Positions 50,163 through 58,598 of a DNA stretch of 64,000 nt are shown here, piece after piece. The notes beneath the pieces were generated by a model. That model had not been told where the DNA came from. It saw only the letters and a program-made list of their open reading frames with translations, and ran no database searches. A program made the position numbers and the translations under genes. Within the stretch, counting starts at the first letter, position 1, and every line of letters begins with the position of its first letter. The stretch is from Burkholderiaceae bacterium (lineage in GTDB: Bacteria > Pseudomonadota > Gammaproteobacteria > Burkholderiales > Burkholderiaceae_A), in assembly GCA_018882785.1 (NCBI GenBank), contig VERI01000002.1, positions 186,001 to 250,000 on the forward strand, in the 5' to 3' direction.

Positions 50163-50969
50163 ATGGCTACCCTTCAACATCCCCTGGCAGACGCCCTCAG
50201 CAGTCTTGATGGGTTCCGCATCGATATTCAAGAAGGTCAACAACGTGCGGATATCGTGCTGTGCCGGCCGCCCTTCAACATCATCAGCATGGGCCAGCGA
50301 GATCAACTCAGGGCCGCCTTTGAGGCCCTGGATGCCGACCCCCGTGTCCGCATCATCGTGTTGCGGGCAGAGGGCGAACACTTTTCGAGTGGCGGTGACA
50401 TCAGGGGATTCCTCGAGGCCTCGCCCGAGCATGTCTCTAAACTCGCCTGGAATATTGCTGCCCCGGCCCGCTGTTCCAAGCCCGTGATCGCCGCCAACCA
50501 GGGCTACTGCTTTGGCGTTGGATTTGAGATATCACTGGCCTGCGATTTCAGAATCTGCACCGACACCACCTTATATGCGCTGCCCGAGCAGAAGCTCGGT
50601 CAGATTCCGGGGTCCGGCGGATCGGCACGTCTGCAAAAAATTGTTGGCATCACACGCACCAAAGATATCGTGATGCGATCCAGACGCATCCCTGGCGCCC
50701 AGGCCTATGACTGGGGAGTCGCGACCGAATATGTACCCACTCAGGATCTCGGCGCAACCGTCGATGCCCTGGTGAAGGAACTTCTGTCTTTCTCGCCGCT
50801 GGCCCAACGCACTGCAAAGCGTCTGCTGAATGAAACCGAGGATGCACTGCTCACCACGGCGATCGAGCTAGAGGGCCACTGTTACAGCCGGCTGCGCACA
50901 TCGGATGACTTCCGCGAGGGCGTAGAGGCGTTTCACCAGAAACGGCCGGCAGGGTTTAAAGGCAGTTAG
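50163..50969 (+). CDS. Crotonase-family protein, candidate 2-oxoglutaryl-CoA hydrolase (HmfE-like)
   Basis: Protein of 268 aa. Crotonase-fold motifs: GEHFSSGGDIRGFLE (oxyanion hole), GVGFEISLACDFR and YALPEQKLGQIPGSGG. Both glutamates equivalent to the catalytic pair of enoyl-CoA hydratase are present (in GFEIS and PEQKL). The N-terminal LADALSSLDGFRIDI block and a close ligase neighbour resemble HmfE, which cleaves 2-oxoglutaryl-CoA at the end of furoate catabolism. Hydratase activity cannot be excluded. It ends 3 bp from the convergent amidase. Confidence 0.78.
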   Translation: MATLQHPLADALSSLDGFRIDIQEGQQRADIVLCRPPFNIISMGQRDQLRAAFEALDADPRVRIIVLRAEGEHFSSGGDIRGFLEASPEHVSKLAWNIAAPARCSKPVIAANQGYCFGVGFEISLACDFRICTDTTLYALPEQKLGQIPGSGGSARLQKIVGITRTKDIVMRSRRIPGAQAYDWGVATEYVPTQDLGATVDALVKELLSFSPLAQRTAKRLLNETEDALLTTAIELEGHCYSRLRTSDDFREGVEAFHQKRPAGFKGS

Positions 50970-50972
50970 TCG

Positions 50973-52331
50973 TCAGGCCCGCAGGCTGGCATCTCTGCGC
51001 AAGACCGGCTCTAATGCCTGGGCGATGGCAAGAAGCTTTTCGTCATTGCCGGCAGGCCCCACGATCATGAATCCCGTTGGCGCTGAGCCGGGATCATGAT
51101 TCGGAATCGACACCGCACAGCCATCCAGAAAATTAAAGGTGCCCGGGTTTCGTAACATCAATGCGTTCACCCGAAAAAATTCATCATCGCTGGCGAGATC
51201 GGCAATCCGCGGTGCCACCAGGGGAACGGTGGGCATTACCCATGCGTCCAGCATGGCGGACTCCCGCAGAAACTGCGATCGGCACGATGCCCGGATCCGT
51301 TGCACCTGAATCAGTTTGGTCGCCGTAACATCGCGGCCGCGGCCAATCCGCGCAGCGACACGAACATCCATGCGATGCTGCGGCTGGGACACCAATAATC
51401 CAAACTCGGAGAATGCCTCAGAGCTCACCATGGTCGGCTGCCCCTCGCATCCAACAGCATCCTGAACTGCCTGACTATGCAGATCGGTGAGCACGGCGCC
51501 CGCAGCAGACAGGGCAGAAAGTGAGCGGGCATAGTTTTCCGCGACATGCTGATCCAGTCCATCGCAGACGAGATTCGTGAGCACGCCCAATCTCAGGCCG
51601 TTGATACTGGAGATTTCCGGATGCGGTGTACTCACACTGGCAAGCACACGGTCCACGTGTCGAATGCAATCCATCGACTGGCTGATCACACCCGCAGAGT
51701 CAAGACTCCGCGAGAGCGCCAGCACGCCTTGCAGACTGTAGCGATCGGCAGTCGGCTTGTAACCCACCAGGCCGTTTAAGGCAGCGGGAATCCGTATCGA
51801 ACCACCGGTATCTGATCCCAACGCCGCGTGCACCATGCCGTCTGCAACACTGATCGCGCCGCCCGAGGTTGATCCGCCAGGAATGCGCTGAGCGCTACGT
51901 TCAAAGGCATTGCTGGGCGTACCATAATGCGGATTAATGCCGATGCCCGAATAGGCACACTCGGTCATGTTGGTGCGGCCCATCAGAATCGCGCCCGCTG
52001 CCCGAAGCCGAGCTACCAAGACCGAGTCTTTGACTGCAGGGGCAGACCTTGCAGCGATTTCCACAGAACCGGCTGTGGTTTTTTCTCCTGCGACATCAAA
52101 CAGATCTTTAATCGACACCGTCACGCCTGCCAGAGCGCCCATCGGCAGGCTCTCCCGACAGGCATCCAGCCAGCGCGCTGTCAGACGGGATGCCTCGGAA
52201 TTGGATGAGATGAAGGCACGCGGGCCCTCACCCTGCGGATCAAGAATTTTCTGCAGCGACTCCTCGACAACCTCTTGCGCTGAACGCCCACCGGTTAGAA
52301 ACCGTTGTACCGCGATACCAATCCGATCCAA
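50973..52331 (-). CDS. Amidase-signature family hydrolase
   Basis: Amidase of 452 aa with the intact triad: Lys in VSIKDLFDV, cis-Ser in GGSTSGGAISVA and the nucleophile 24 residues on in TGGSIRIPA. It is the last gene of the minus operon hpaB-like, flavin reductase, DUF2848, cupin, amidase, so it probably hydrolyses an amide formed during breakdown of a nitrogen-containing substrate. The TTG start has AGGA 7 nt upstream, and the gap to the cupin gene is 9 bp. GatB/C are absent. Confidence 0.86.
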   Translation of the reverse strand: MDRIGIAVQRFLTGGRSAQEVVEESLQKILDPQGEGPRAFISSNSEASRLTARWLDACRESLPMGALAGVTVSIKDLFDVAGEKTTAGSVEIAARSAPAVKDSVLVARLRAAGAILMGRTNMTECAYSGIGINPHYGTPSNAFERSAQRIPGGSTSGGAISVADGMVHAALGSDTGGSIRIPAALNGLVGYKPTADRYSLQGVLALSRSLDSAGVISQSMDCIRHVDRVLASVSTPHPEISSINGLRLGVLTNLVCDGLDQHVAENYARSLSALSAAGAVLTDLHSQAVQDAVGCEGQPTMVSSEAFSEFGLLVSQPQHRMDVRVAARIGRGRDVTATKLIQVQRIRASCRSQFLRESAMLDAWVMPTVPLVAPRIADLASDDEFFRVNALMLRNPGTFNFLDGCAVSIPNHDPGSAPTGFMIVGPAGNDEKLLAIAQALEPVLRRDASLRA

Positions 52332-52340
52332 GTCTAAGTC

Positions 52341-52727
52341 CTAGCGATCTTCAGGATCGAAGTAATGGATCTCCAGCAGCAGGCAGCCCTTCTCAGACTT
52401 GAAGGGACCATGCGGCGTGCCGGGCGGGCGGCATGCATAGGTGCCAGGCTCAAAGCGTTCGCCTCCTTGACCATTGGCGTCATTGCCCACGATCAAATCG
52501 CCGCTGACCAGATAGACCTCTTCCCAGTACTCGTGGACAAAAGGCGCAGTGGTATAGACGCCCGGCTCAAACTTCAGATGACGCGTTCTCGAGCCGCGTT
52601 TTCCCGCCTCGTCTAAGGAGCCGGCAAGAATCTGCTGCTGAATACCCTTGGGGTATCCGGGTGGGGTTTCCCATCCTTTGCTCAGATCTACCTTATGAAA
52701 CTCTTTCCACTCTTTTTGAAGTGCCAT
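52341..52727 (-). CDS. Cupin-domain protein
   Basis: Small cupin of 128 aa. The two cupin motifs are visible as YTTAPFVHEYWEEVYLVSGD (with H and E metal ligands) and PGTPHGPFKSEKGCLLLEIHYF. ATG 52727 follows AAGGGGGG. Cupins this size can be ring-cleaving dioxygenases, isomerases or sensors. Its place between DUF2848 and the amidase indicates a step in the same catabolic route, but the reaction is unknown. Confidence 0.82.
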   Translation of the reverse strand: MALQKEWKEFHKVDLSKGWETPPGYPKGIQQQILAGSLDEAGKRGSRTRHLKFEPGVYTTAPFVHEYWEEVYLVSGDLIVGNDANGQGGERFEPGTYACRPPGTPHGPFKSEKGCLLLEIHYFDPEDR

Positions 52728-52741
52728 CACAACCCCCCTTA

Positions 52742-53416
52742 TTAATCGACAATCGGCAGCGACTCGGCTGCATACTGATGACGCAGCGAACGGCCACTGA
52801 CAGGATCATGGAGTTCGATTTCAAATAACTCCCCGCCCGCGATTTCTCCCATCACTGCATGCGTTCCACAAAACATGGCGGTGCCCGCCGGCAGCTGCGT
52901 GCCGCCGGTGTAGCGTTCAATCAGATCCTCTGGCCGACGCATACGCGACACGGGCCCTTCCTGATAGAGGCGCCGCTGCCCTCCTGCCGTGACCCAAGAC
53001 CGCGTCACGAGCTGATCCCAGTGAGACTGAAGCACAGCCATAGGCCAGACCTCTGGACCGATCGGCTTCGGACACATCTGCTTGGATACCGTCACGCCAT
53101 AGGCCTCGACCTTTCGGTCTGTATGGTCGGAACCAATGCCCACGAAAAGCCCCTGCGCCAGGGACAACAGGACCACCTCGACCTCGCCACTGGAATCCTG
53201 TCCAGCCACCTGGACACGGACCGATGTCGTCAGTCGATCTGCAGACACACGATAAAACGATGGAACATTTTTCGGGCGGGCAACACCGATGGCCTCGAGC
53301 TCCGCGATATGGTGCTCGACTGCCGCACTATCACGTCCGGTCCATCCGGCAATCACCAACTGCTCGATAGATGCCTCGAGTGGCCGACCCTCGGAGCTCA
53401 GCGCAAGTTTCACCAT
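52742..53416 (-). CDS. DUF2848 family protein (FAH-like fold)
   Basis: Protein of 224 aa matching DUF2848, a family related to fumarylacetoacetate hydrolases. Characteristic blocks are the N-terminal LVIAGWTGRDSAAVEHHI, FVGIGSDHTDRKVEAYG (probable acidic metal ligands) and the C-terminal MFCGTHAVMGEIAG. FAH-like enzymes cleave carbon-carbon bonds or decarboxylate ring-fission products. GGAG lies 9 nt before ATG. It is the third gene of the monooxygenase operon; its exact reaction is unknown. Confidence 0.86.
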   Translation of the reverse strand: MVKLALSSEGRPLEASIEQLVIAGWTGRDSAAVEHHIAELEAIGVARPKNVPSFYRVSADRLTTSVRVQVAGQDSSGEVEVVLLSLAQGLFVGIGSDHTDRKVEAYGVTVSKQMCPKPIGPEVWPMAVLQSHWDQLVTRSWVTAGGQRRLYQEGPVSRMRRPEDLIERYTGGTQLPAGTAMFCGTHAVMGEIAGGELFEIELHDPVSGRSLRHQYAAESLPIVD

Positions 53417-53469
53417 GATTAATTGCTCCGCTTTATTCAGAAAACATCGATGCAGAAAATTTGATTTGG

Positions 53470-54021
53470 CTATGACCAGCTATGACTGCCATAGTCGTAG
53501 CCGGATGATACATCAATGGACTCCGCAGGCAGCACCGATGCGCCACGCAGATAGGTTCCGTAATTGCTGCGAAAGAAAAGCAACGGCTCTGCATCTGCAC
53601 CCGCATGACAATGGGTGACCCGGCCCACATAGATCACATGATCTCCACCGGGATAGCTGAACTCCAGGTCACACTCAATGCTCGCCAATGCCTGCTCGAG
53701 TCGGGCCAGACCATTGCGGGCGCGAACGACAGGAATCCCCTGCCAGTCGGCAGTCGATGGACGGGCAAACCGGTTCGATACATCCTGCTGGGTATACGAC
53801 AGGATATTCACCACAAATTTTTTACTCTCCGCAAATATCGGAGTGATGTTTGAAGAAAGCCCCATGGAGAAGAGCACCAACGGCGGATCAAGAGAGACCG
53901 ACCCAAACGAGCTGACGGTAACACCGACATCTCGGCCATCTGACGTGGCCGTGGTGATCATTGCCACACCGGTGGCATAACGGCCAAGGATCTGCCGAAA
54001 AGTCCGTGAATCGATGGTCAA
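53470..54021 (-). CDS. Flavin reductase (HpaC-like small component)
   Basis: Protein of 183 aa in the FMN-binding split-barrel flavin reductase family. RYATGVAMITTATSDG, VTVSSFGSVSLDPPLVLFSM and FAESKKFVVNIL are diagnostic. It supplies reduced FAD/FMN to the partner monooxygenase. The start is TTG with GGGGA 5 nt upstream. It follows the HpaB-like gene after an 82-bp spacer with a hairpin, and is thus the second gene of the operon. Confidence 0.92.
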   Translation of the reverse strand: MTIDSRTFRQILGRYATGVAMITTATSDGRDVGVTVSSFGSVSLDPPLVLFSMGLSSNITPIFAESKKFVVNILSYTQQDVSNRFARPSTADWQGIPVVRARNGLARLEQALASIECDLEFSYPGGDHVIYVGRVTHCHAGADAEPLLFFRSNYGTYLRGASVLPAESIDVSSGYDYGSHSWS

Positions 54022-54061
54022 TAGTTTCCCCGGATGTATCGTGTCATCGCATCGACGAGGC

Positions 54062-54082
54062 CGCCCATCTATCTGATGGGCG
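54062..54082 (-). other. Hairpin between monooxygenase and flavin-reductase genes
   Basis: CGCCCATC and GATGGGCG (8 bp) enclose a 5-nt loop in the 82-bp intercistronic spacer. No U-tract follows on the minus strand. It may trim or stabilise the mRNA so that the large and small components are made at different levels. Confidence 0.5.
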
Positions 54083-54103
54083 CTCGCCGATCAATTCGCT
54101 CAC

Positions 54104-55612
54104 CTAGGCTGCCGCCTTTACCGGATTGGATGTCACCGGTGCAGGAGATGCGGCTGTCTGCTGGGCCGGCAGGCCATACCCCCCCAGGAATCGATCCACT
54201 GCGCCAAGGGCGCGCTGCCAGTTATAGGTGCGATAGGCATGGCCACGGGTCACCATTGTGGCGCCGGAATAAAACATCTCGTATTGAAGATGTCGCGAAC
54301 CAAATTCCGAGCCCACCGCATCCCATGCAAGCTTAAAGAGCTTTACGCGCCCCAGGCTATCGGTCGCAGGCGATTTCTGTGACTGCTGAATCACCGAAGC
54401 GATCTCGGGATTTGCAAAGTCGTCTGCAGACGACGGCAGCATAATCATGCCTCCACCGGACAACTCCCGGATGCTGGCAATAAACTTTGGATACAGCTGC
54501 TGGGTCAGCACGTTTGCGGCGTAAAGGCGCTGGCCATTGGGCACATAGTATTCACCGACCTGTCGGCCGCTGGCTTCCATGGCCTCCACCAGTCCCTCGA
54601 CCATGGATACCTCGGCAGCCATCTGGCCCAGGGTCTCCACCACGGGCGGGAAGGCAATAATGCCGTTGGTCTCGGCGACTTTGCGCGCAATCCCCAACAG
54701 GAACCGCATCTTCACCATGAATCGAATCTGACACTGATAATTCTGATAGACATGGGCGGGCGTGGCGTGCCACTGCTTGCCAGCCATCTCGGGGCTGCGG
54801 ATCGTAAAGACACGATCCCAGGGAACCTTTACCTCATCGAAATACAGCACTGCATCGTTCTCGTCATAACGACTGGATAGCGGATTATCAAAGACATCAC
54901 CGCTCTGGGCCTCATATGACTTGCGTGACAACATCTTCAGGCCCTTGGTCGCCAGCGGAATTGCAAAGCTGTAAGACAGCGGCTCTTCACCGGCTTTCAG
55001 CGGCTGAATAGTAGAAACAAACACTTCGTTTGCCATTGGACAGCCCGTGCCCAACATTTTGCTGCCCTTGATGGTGATGCCCTCGTGGTCTTCATCCACG
55101 ATCTTTGCAATCAGGTCCTCGGACTGCCCGCCCGCTGTCTTACTGCGGTCGGCCTGAGGATTGATGATCACGTAGGTCAGGTAGAGGTCGTTATCCCGCG
55201 CATGCTCGTAGTACGCCTTCAGATTGTTGGCGTAACGATCCCCATGTTCTTTAAACACATCCAGCCCCATCACCATACCGCCCAGCATGGAGCCGACGTG
55301 ATCGGGGGATCGTCCGAGAAAACCATTGTGCTGTTCGGCCCATGACTCCAGCGCCCGCCGACGCTGAACAAGCTCAGCATAGCTCTTGGGCAGCTGCCAG
55401 GTCCGGTTGACGCGATCCCCGGTTTTCGGTGATTCAAAGGTCATGAGATCCAGATTCTCTGGACGGGCCTGAAAGTCATACAGACTGCAGACCGATCGAA
55501 TCGATTCCGCAAAGGCGGGATGACTCACGTGATCCGTCACGACCTTGCCATCGATATAGATGGCCCGGCCATCTTGAAGACTACGGAAGTGTGCTGCGCC
55601 GTCTTTTACCAT
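54104..55612 (-). CDS. FADH2-dependent monooxygenase, 4-hydroxyphenylacetate 3-hydroxylase (HpaB) family
   Basis: Oxygenase of 502 aa, HpaB-family length, acyl-CoA-dehydrogenase-like fold. Typical blocks are LTYVIINPQADRSK (near 158), GITIKGSKMLGTGCPMANEV (near 182), PWDRVFTIRS (near 262) and the C-terminal FGSRHLQYEMFYSG. With the reductase it hydroxylates an aromatic or heteroaromatic ring. The tail after residue 480 is Ala/Pro/Thr-rich and unusual. GGGGGAG lies 6 nt before ATG; a GC-rich hairpin is in its leader. The substrate is unknown; HpaB itself acts on 4-hydroxyphenylacetate, but no meta-cleavage genes are nearby. Confidence 0.9.
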   Translation of the reverse strand: MVKDGAAHFRSLQDGRAIYIDGKVVTDHVSHPAFAESIRSVCSLYDFQARPENLDLMTFESPKTGDRVNRTWQLPKSYAELVQRRRALESWAEQHNGFLGRSPDHVGSMLGGMVMGLDVFKEHGDRYANNLKAYYEHARDNDLYLTYVIINPQADRSKTAGGQSEDLIAKIVDEDHEGITIKGSKMLGTGCPMANEVFVSTIQPLKAGEEPLSYSFAIPLATKGLKMLSRKSYEAQSGDVFDNPLSSRYDENDAVLYFDEVKVPWDRVFTIRSPEMAGKQWHATPAHVYQNYQCQIRFMVKMRFLLGIARKVAETNGIIAFPPVVETLGQMAAEVSMVEGLVEAMEASGRQVGEYYVPNGQRLYAANVLTQQLYPKFIASIRELSGGGMIMLPSSADDFANPEIASVIQQSQKSPATDSLGRVKLFKLAWDAVGSEFGSRHLQYEMFYSGATMVTRGHAYRTYNWQRALGAVDRFLGGYGLPAQQTAASPAPVTSNPVKAAA

Positions 55613-55645
55613 GCTGTTCTCCCCCGAGAGTGATTGCCGCCTTTA

Positions 55646-55663
55646 CAGCCGCAGGCGCGGCTG
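55646..55663 (-). other. GC-rich hairpin in the monooxygenase leader
   Basis: CAGCCGC and GCGGCTG (7 bp) enclose a 4-nt loop 34-51 bp upstream of the HpaB-like ATG. It could modulate translation or termination. The AT-rich promoter region lies just beyond (55666-55697), including TAACTAGGTTAAC, a possible MarR site. Confidence 0.4.
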
Positions 55664-55709
55664 GGGCTAAAATACATAACTAGGTTAACAAAATAGGGCG
55701 CCCTGTTCA

Positions 55710-56297
55710 ATGGCCAAAATCCACGTTTCCAGATCAGGTATTCATGCCGGGTTTTCCTCGCCGTTGTCCGTCTCCCGGCCCGAGCTGCTCGATGAGGACG
55801 GCACGTCTGACCGACGATTTCGACAACTTATCTATGACCTGTCTGTGGCCGGCAATCAGCTTGGACTGGCCAGAAAGCTTCTGGCGGCCCAGCTCGGCGT
55901 CACTCCGCCGCGCTACAACATTCTGATGGTGGTGGCCCAATATCAGGGCCGGCAAGGCGTGAGTGTGAGCGAGGTCGCCCGCCACCTCCATGTCTCTACG
56001 GCCCACATTACCAATCAGGTGAAATTTCTAGAAAAGAAAAAATGGCTTGTCACGGCACCCAACCCGGAAGACGGCAGAAGCCGTCTGATGCGAATCGACC
56101 CCAGCCAGGAGTCCCGGCTCACCGGCCTGGCCAAGCACCTGCACCGAGTCAACGATGACCTGTTCGGCGGACTCAACCGCCGCGACTTTCAGTCCCTTAG
56201 CCGTCTGCTGACGCAATTGGTCGAAGATTTTGAGCAGGCACTCAACCGACTGGCCACAGGTCCGGCGAAAAAACGCCGGCCTAAATCATCTCCTTGA
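55710..56297 (+). CDS. MarR family transcriptional regulator
   Basis: Winged-helix regulator of 195 aa, long for MarR because of about 45 extra N-terminal residues. The DNA-binding part is GVSVSEVARHLHVSTAHITNQVKFLEKKKWL, followed by the wing NPEDGRSRLMRI. It is divergent from the monooxygenase operon, as HpaR is from hpa genes, and its stop overlaps the 3' end of the second ligase by 17 bp. It probably represses the flanking operons until a phenolic or CoA-thioester ligand appears. The ribosome-binding site is poor. Confidence 0.88.
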   Translation: MAKIHVSRSGIHAGFSSPLSVSRPELLDEDGTSDRRFRQLIYDLSVAGNQLGLARKLLAAQLGVTPPRYNILMVVAQYQGRQGVSVSEVARHLHVSTAHITNQVKFLEKKKWLVTAPNPEDGRSRLMRIDPSQESRLTGLAKHLHRVNDDLFGGLNRRDFQSLSRLLTQLVEDFEQALNRLATGPAKKRRPKSSP

Positions 56298-57810
56298 GCT
56301 TAAAGCGCATGACCTTGCCGGAGCCCGTCCGGGGAATGGTCTCCACGCTGGCTAATGTTGCAGGCACTTTGTAAGAAGAAATCTGACCACGCAGAAACTC
56401 CAACAAGGCGGATTCGTCCACCGACTGCCCCGCCCGCGGCACATAGAAAAGTGCGGGCACTTCACCGAGATGGGCGTGCGGCAGTCCCACCGCCGCACAA
56501 TCCAATAGCGCTGGAAATTTCAGGGCAGCCTCTTCAATCTCTCCCGGTGCAATATTCTGTCCACCACGAATAATCAATTCCTTCAGCCGCCCGGTAATCA
56601 CCAGAAAGCCATTTGGATCGGCCTTGGCAAGGTCGCCTGTGCGATACCAGCCGTCCCCCATCGCCTTATCGGTCTCCTCCGGTTTATTGTGATAACCCAG
56701 CATGAGATTCGGTCCTCGGACCACGAGCTCGCCTTCTTCCTCTGGACCGCAATCCCGACGTGACTCAGGATGCAGAATACGTACCGCAACCCCTGGAACC
56801 GGCAGGCCACAGTACCCGGGCCGGCGGCTCGAACGGGGCGAATTCAAGGTCACCATGGTCGCGGTCTCCGTAATGCCGTAGCCATCGACTAAGGTCACAC
56901 CGGAGCGCTCCTCAAAACGCCGGTTAAGCTCAGCCTGCATGATGGCACCGGCGGAGATGCACAAACGCAGCCCCTTGAATTGAAATGCAGTGTCTGACTG
57001 CGCACCCTCCAGCAGGTAATGAAACATGGTCGGCACGCCCGGCATCAGCGTAAATTCCCCCGTACCGATTAGACGCATCGCCTCTGCGGTGGAGTAGCGC
57101 TCCATAATGTATTCCGTCGCGCCAACCGCCAGAATTGCCAGCACCGAAAGATTGAGCGCATAGGAGTGAAACAATGGTAGCGGCGATAGCACCACATCCC
57201 GTTCATTCAAACCCGCGATGGGAATCCAGCAGGCGCCCACCACCCATAGCATGGAGCGTGCACTAAGACGCACCCCCTTGGCCCTGCCAGTGGTGCCTGA
57301 GGTGTACACAATGTAGGCAGCCCCGTCGATATCTTGAGGATCACGTGGCGCCCTTGTGGTGGGCCTGGCCACAATATCTTCGTAACAGCTAAATCCCTCA
57401 GCAGCTGCCCCAACCGACATGAACGTCAAGCCCTCGGGGAGTCCCTGGGCCTGAAGGGTGGCAATCTTCTCGGCAGTGGAGATCACCAATCGGGTTTCAG
57501 AGTCCCGCAGCCGGTAATCGACCTCGCCATGGGCGGCATCAAAAGAGATCGGTACCGCCACCAGGCCAGCACGCGCAAGCGCCAGGCAGCTCACCACCCA
57601 GGGCACTGAATTAGGCAACAGCAGCGCAACCCGATCTCCAGGCGCCAGCCCCGCATCTGCCAATGCCACTGCCAGCGCAGCCGTCTGCTTGGCAAGGTCG
57701 CCATAACTGATCGATATAGCCGCATCCCGCCAGGCACAATGATTCGGCCGAGATTGCGCATGGCGCCGAATCAATTCGGGAATGGGAACAATGACCTCTG
57801 TATGAATCAT
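56281..57810 (-). CDS. Acyl-CoA ligase (class I adenylate-forming)
   Basis: Ligase of 509 aa. YTSGTTGRAKGVRLS (near 172) is the phosphate loop, VDGYGITETATMV the A5 motif, TGRLKELIIRGGQNIAPGEIEE the hinge, and TGSGKVMRFKL holds the catalytic Lys. GGAG lies 8 nt before ATG. It is the last gene of the seven-gene molybdenum-hydroxylase operon. A second CoA ligase in the island implies either a different acid or a second activation step. Its closest characterised relative cannot be told by eye. Confidence 0.87.
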   Translation of the reverse strand: MIHTEVIVPIPELIRRHAQSRPNHCAWRDAAISISYGDLAKQTAALAVALADAGLAPGDRVALLLPNSVPWVVSCLALARAGLVAVPISFDAAHGEVDYRLRDSETRLVISTAEKIATLQAQGLPEGLTFMSVGAAAEGFSCYEDIVARPTTRAPRDPQDIDGAAYIVYTSGTTGRAKGVRLSARSMLWVVGACWIPIAGLNERDVVLSPLPLFHSYALNLSVLAILAVGATEYIMERYSTAEAMRLIGTGEFTLMPGVPTMFHYLLEGAQSDTAFQFKGLRLCISAGAIMQAELNRRFEERSGVTLVDGYGITETATMVTLNSPRSSRRPGYCGLPVPGVAVRILHPESRRDCGPEEEGELVVRGPNLMLGYHNKPEETDKAMGDGWYRTGDLAKADPNGFLVITGRLKELIIRGGQNIAPGEIEEAALKFPALLDCAAVGLPHAHLGEVPALFYVPRAGQSVDESALLEFLRGQISSYKVPATLASVETIPRTGSGKVMRFKLKEMI

Positions 57811-57831
57811 GCGGCGCTCTCCGGGCCCAGG

Positions 57832-58587
57832 TTATACCATTGAAAAACCACCATTGACACTCATCACCTGACCGGTGATCCATCCCGCCTGATCGGACGC
57901 AAGAAATGCGACAAGCGGTGCAACATCAGCAGGCTCACCAATACGACGGATCGCATAGTTACGAAGAATCTTTTCCTTGTTGGTCTCAAGCCATACAGGA
58001 TCGGTGTGATCGGTATTGATCAGCCCGAGTGAGATGACATTGGCGGTGATGTTGTGCCGCCCCATCTCCTTGGCCAAAGATTTGGTCAACGAGATCACAC
58101 CCCCGCGGGAGGCTGCCGTCACCGATAACGATGCCTCGCCAACACGGGCCGAATCGCCACACAGGCTAATTACCCTCCCGGATCCCTGCCTCGCCATATG
58201 CGGCAGGGCTGCCCGGCAGGTATGAATCACACCATACAGCCCAACGCCAATCTGGCTTTGCCAATCCTGTTCGGTTGTCTCCAGAAATTTCCTTGGGATT
58301 ACCAGGCCGGCGTTATTGACCAGCACATCAATGCGGCCCCACTGAGAGACGACGGCCTCGACCATTGTGGTGGCGTCCGAAAACTTGGATACGTCTCCCG
58401 CAACAGCGATTGCATCTCCCTTTGCGGCACGAATCTCTTTCACCAGGGCATCGGCCTCGGCTGCTGCACTTCGATAATTAATCGCAACCTTGGCGCCCGC
58501 CTTGGCGAGATGCCGGACAATCTCGCGGCCCACACCGCGTGCACTTCCAGTCACCAATGCGACTTTTCCTTGCATCTCTGTTGTCAT
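57832..58587 (-). CDS. Short-chain dehydrogenase/reductase-fold protein with degenerate catalytic residues
   Basis: SDR-fold protein of 251 aa. The cofactor motifs are intact: VTGSARGVGREI (12-23) and NNAG (91-94). The catalytic tetrad is not: the usual N of the DVNLxG block is G (GVGLYG), the Ser position reads SLCGD, and YxxxK is replaced by T157 and R161 (SVTAASRGGV). The rest (TKSLAKEMGRHNITANVISLG) follows FabG-type SDRs. It may bind NAD(P) without classical reduction, act as an isomerase or lyase, or be regulatory. GGGAGAG precedes ATG. Confidence 0.85.
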   Translation of the reverse strand: MTTEMQGKVALVTGSARGVGREIVRHLAKAGAKVAINYRSAAAEADALVKEIRAAKGDAIAVAGDVSKFSDATTMVEAVVSQWGRIDVLVNNAGLVIPRKFLETTEQDWQSQIGVGLYGVIHTCRAALPHMARQGSGRVISLCGDSARVGEASLSVTAASRGGVISLTKSLAKEMGRHNITANVISLGLINTDHTDPVWLETNKEKILRNYAIRRIGEPADVAPLVAFLASDQAGWITGQVMSVNGGFSMV

Positions 58588-58598
58588 CTCGACTCTCC

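Noticed and set aside
54104-55612. Canonical 4-hydroxyphenylacetate pathway (hpaBC)
   Set aside because: No homoprotocatechuate ring-cleavage or downstream hpa genes in the island; only the oxygenase/reductase families match.
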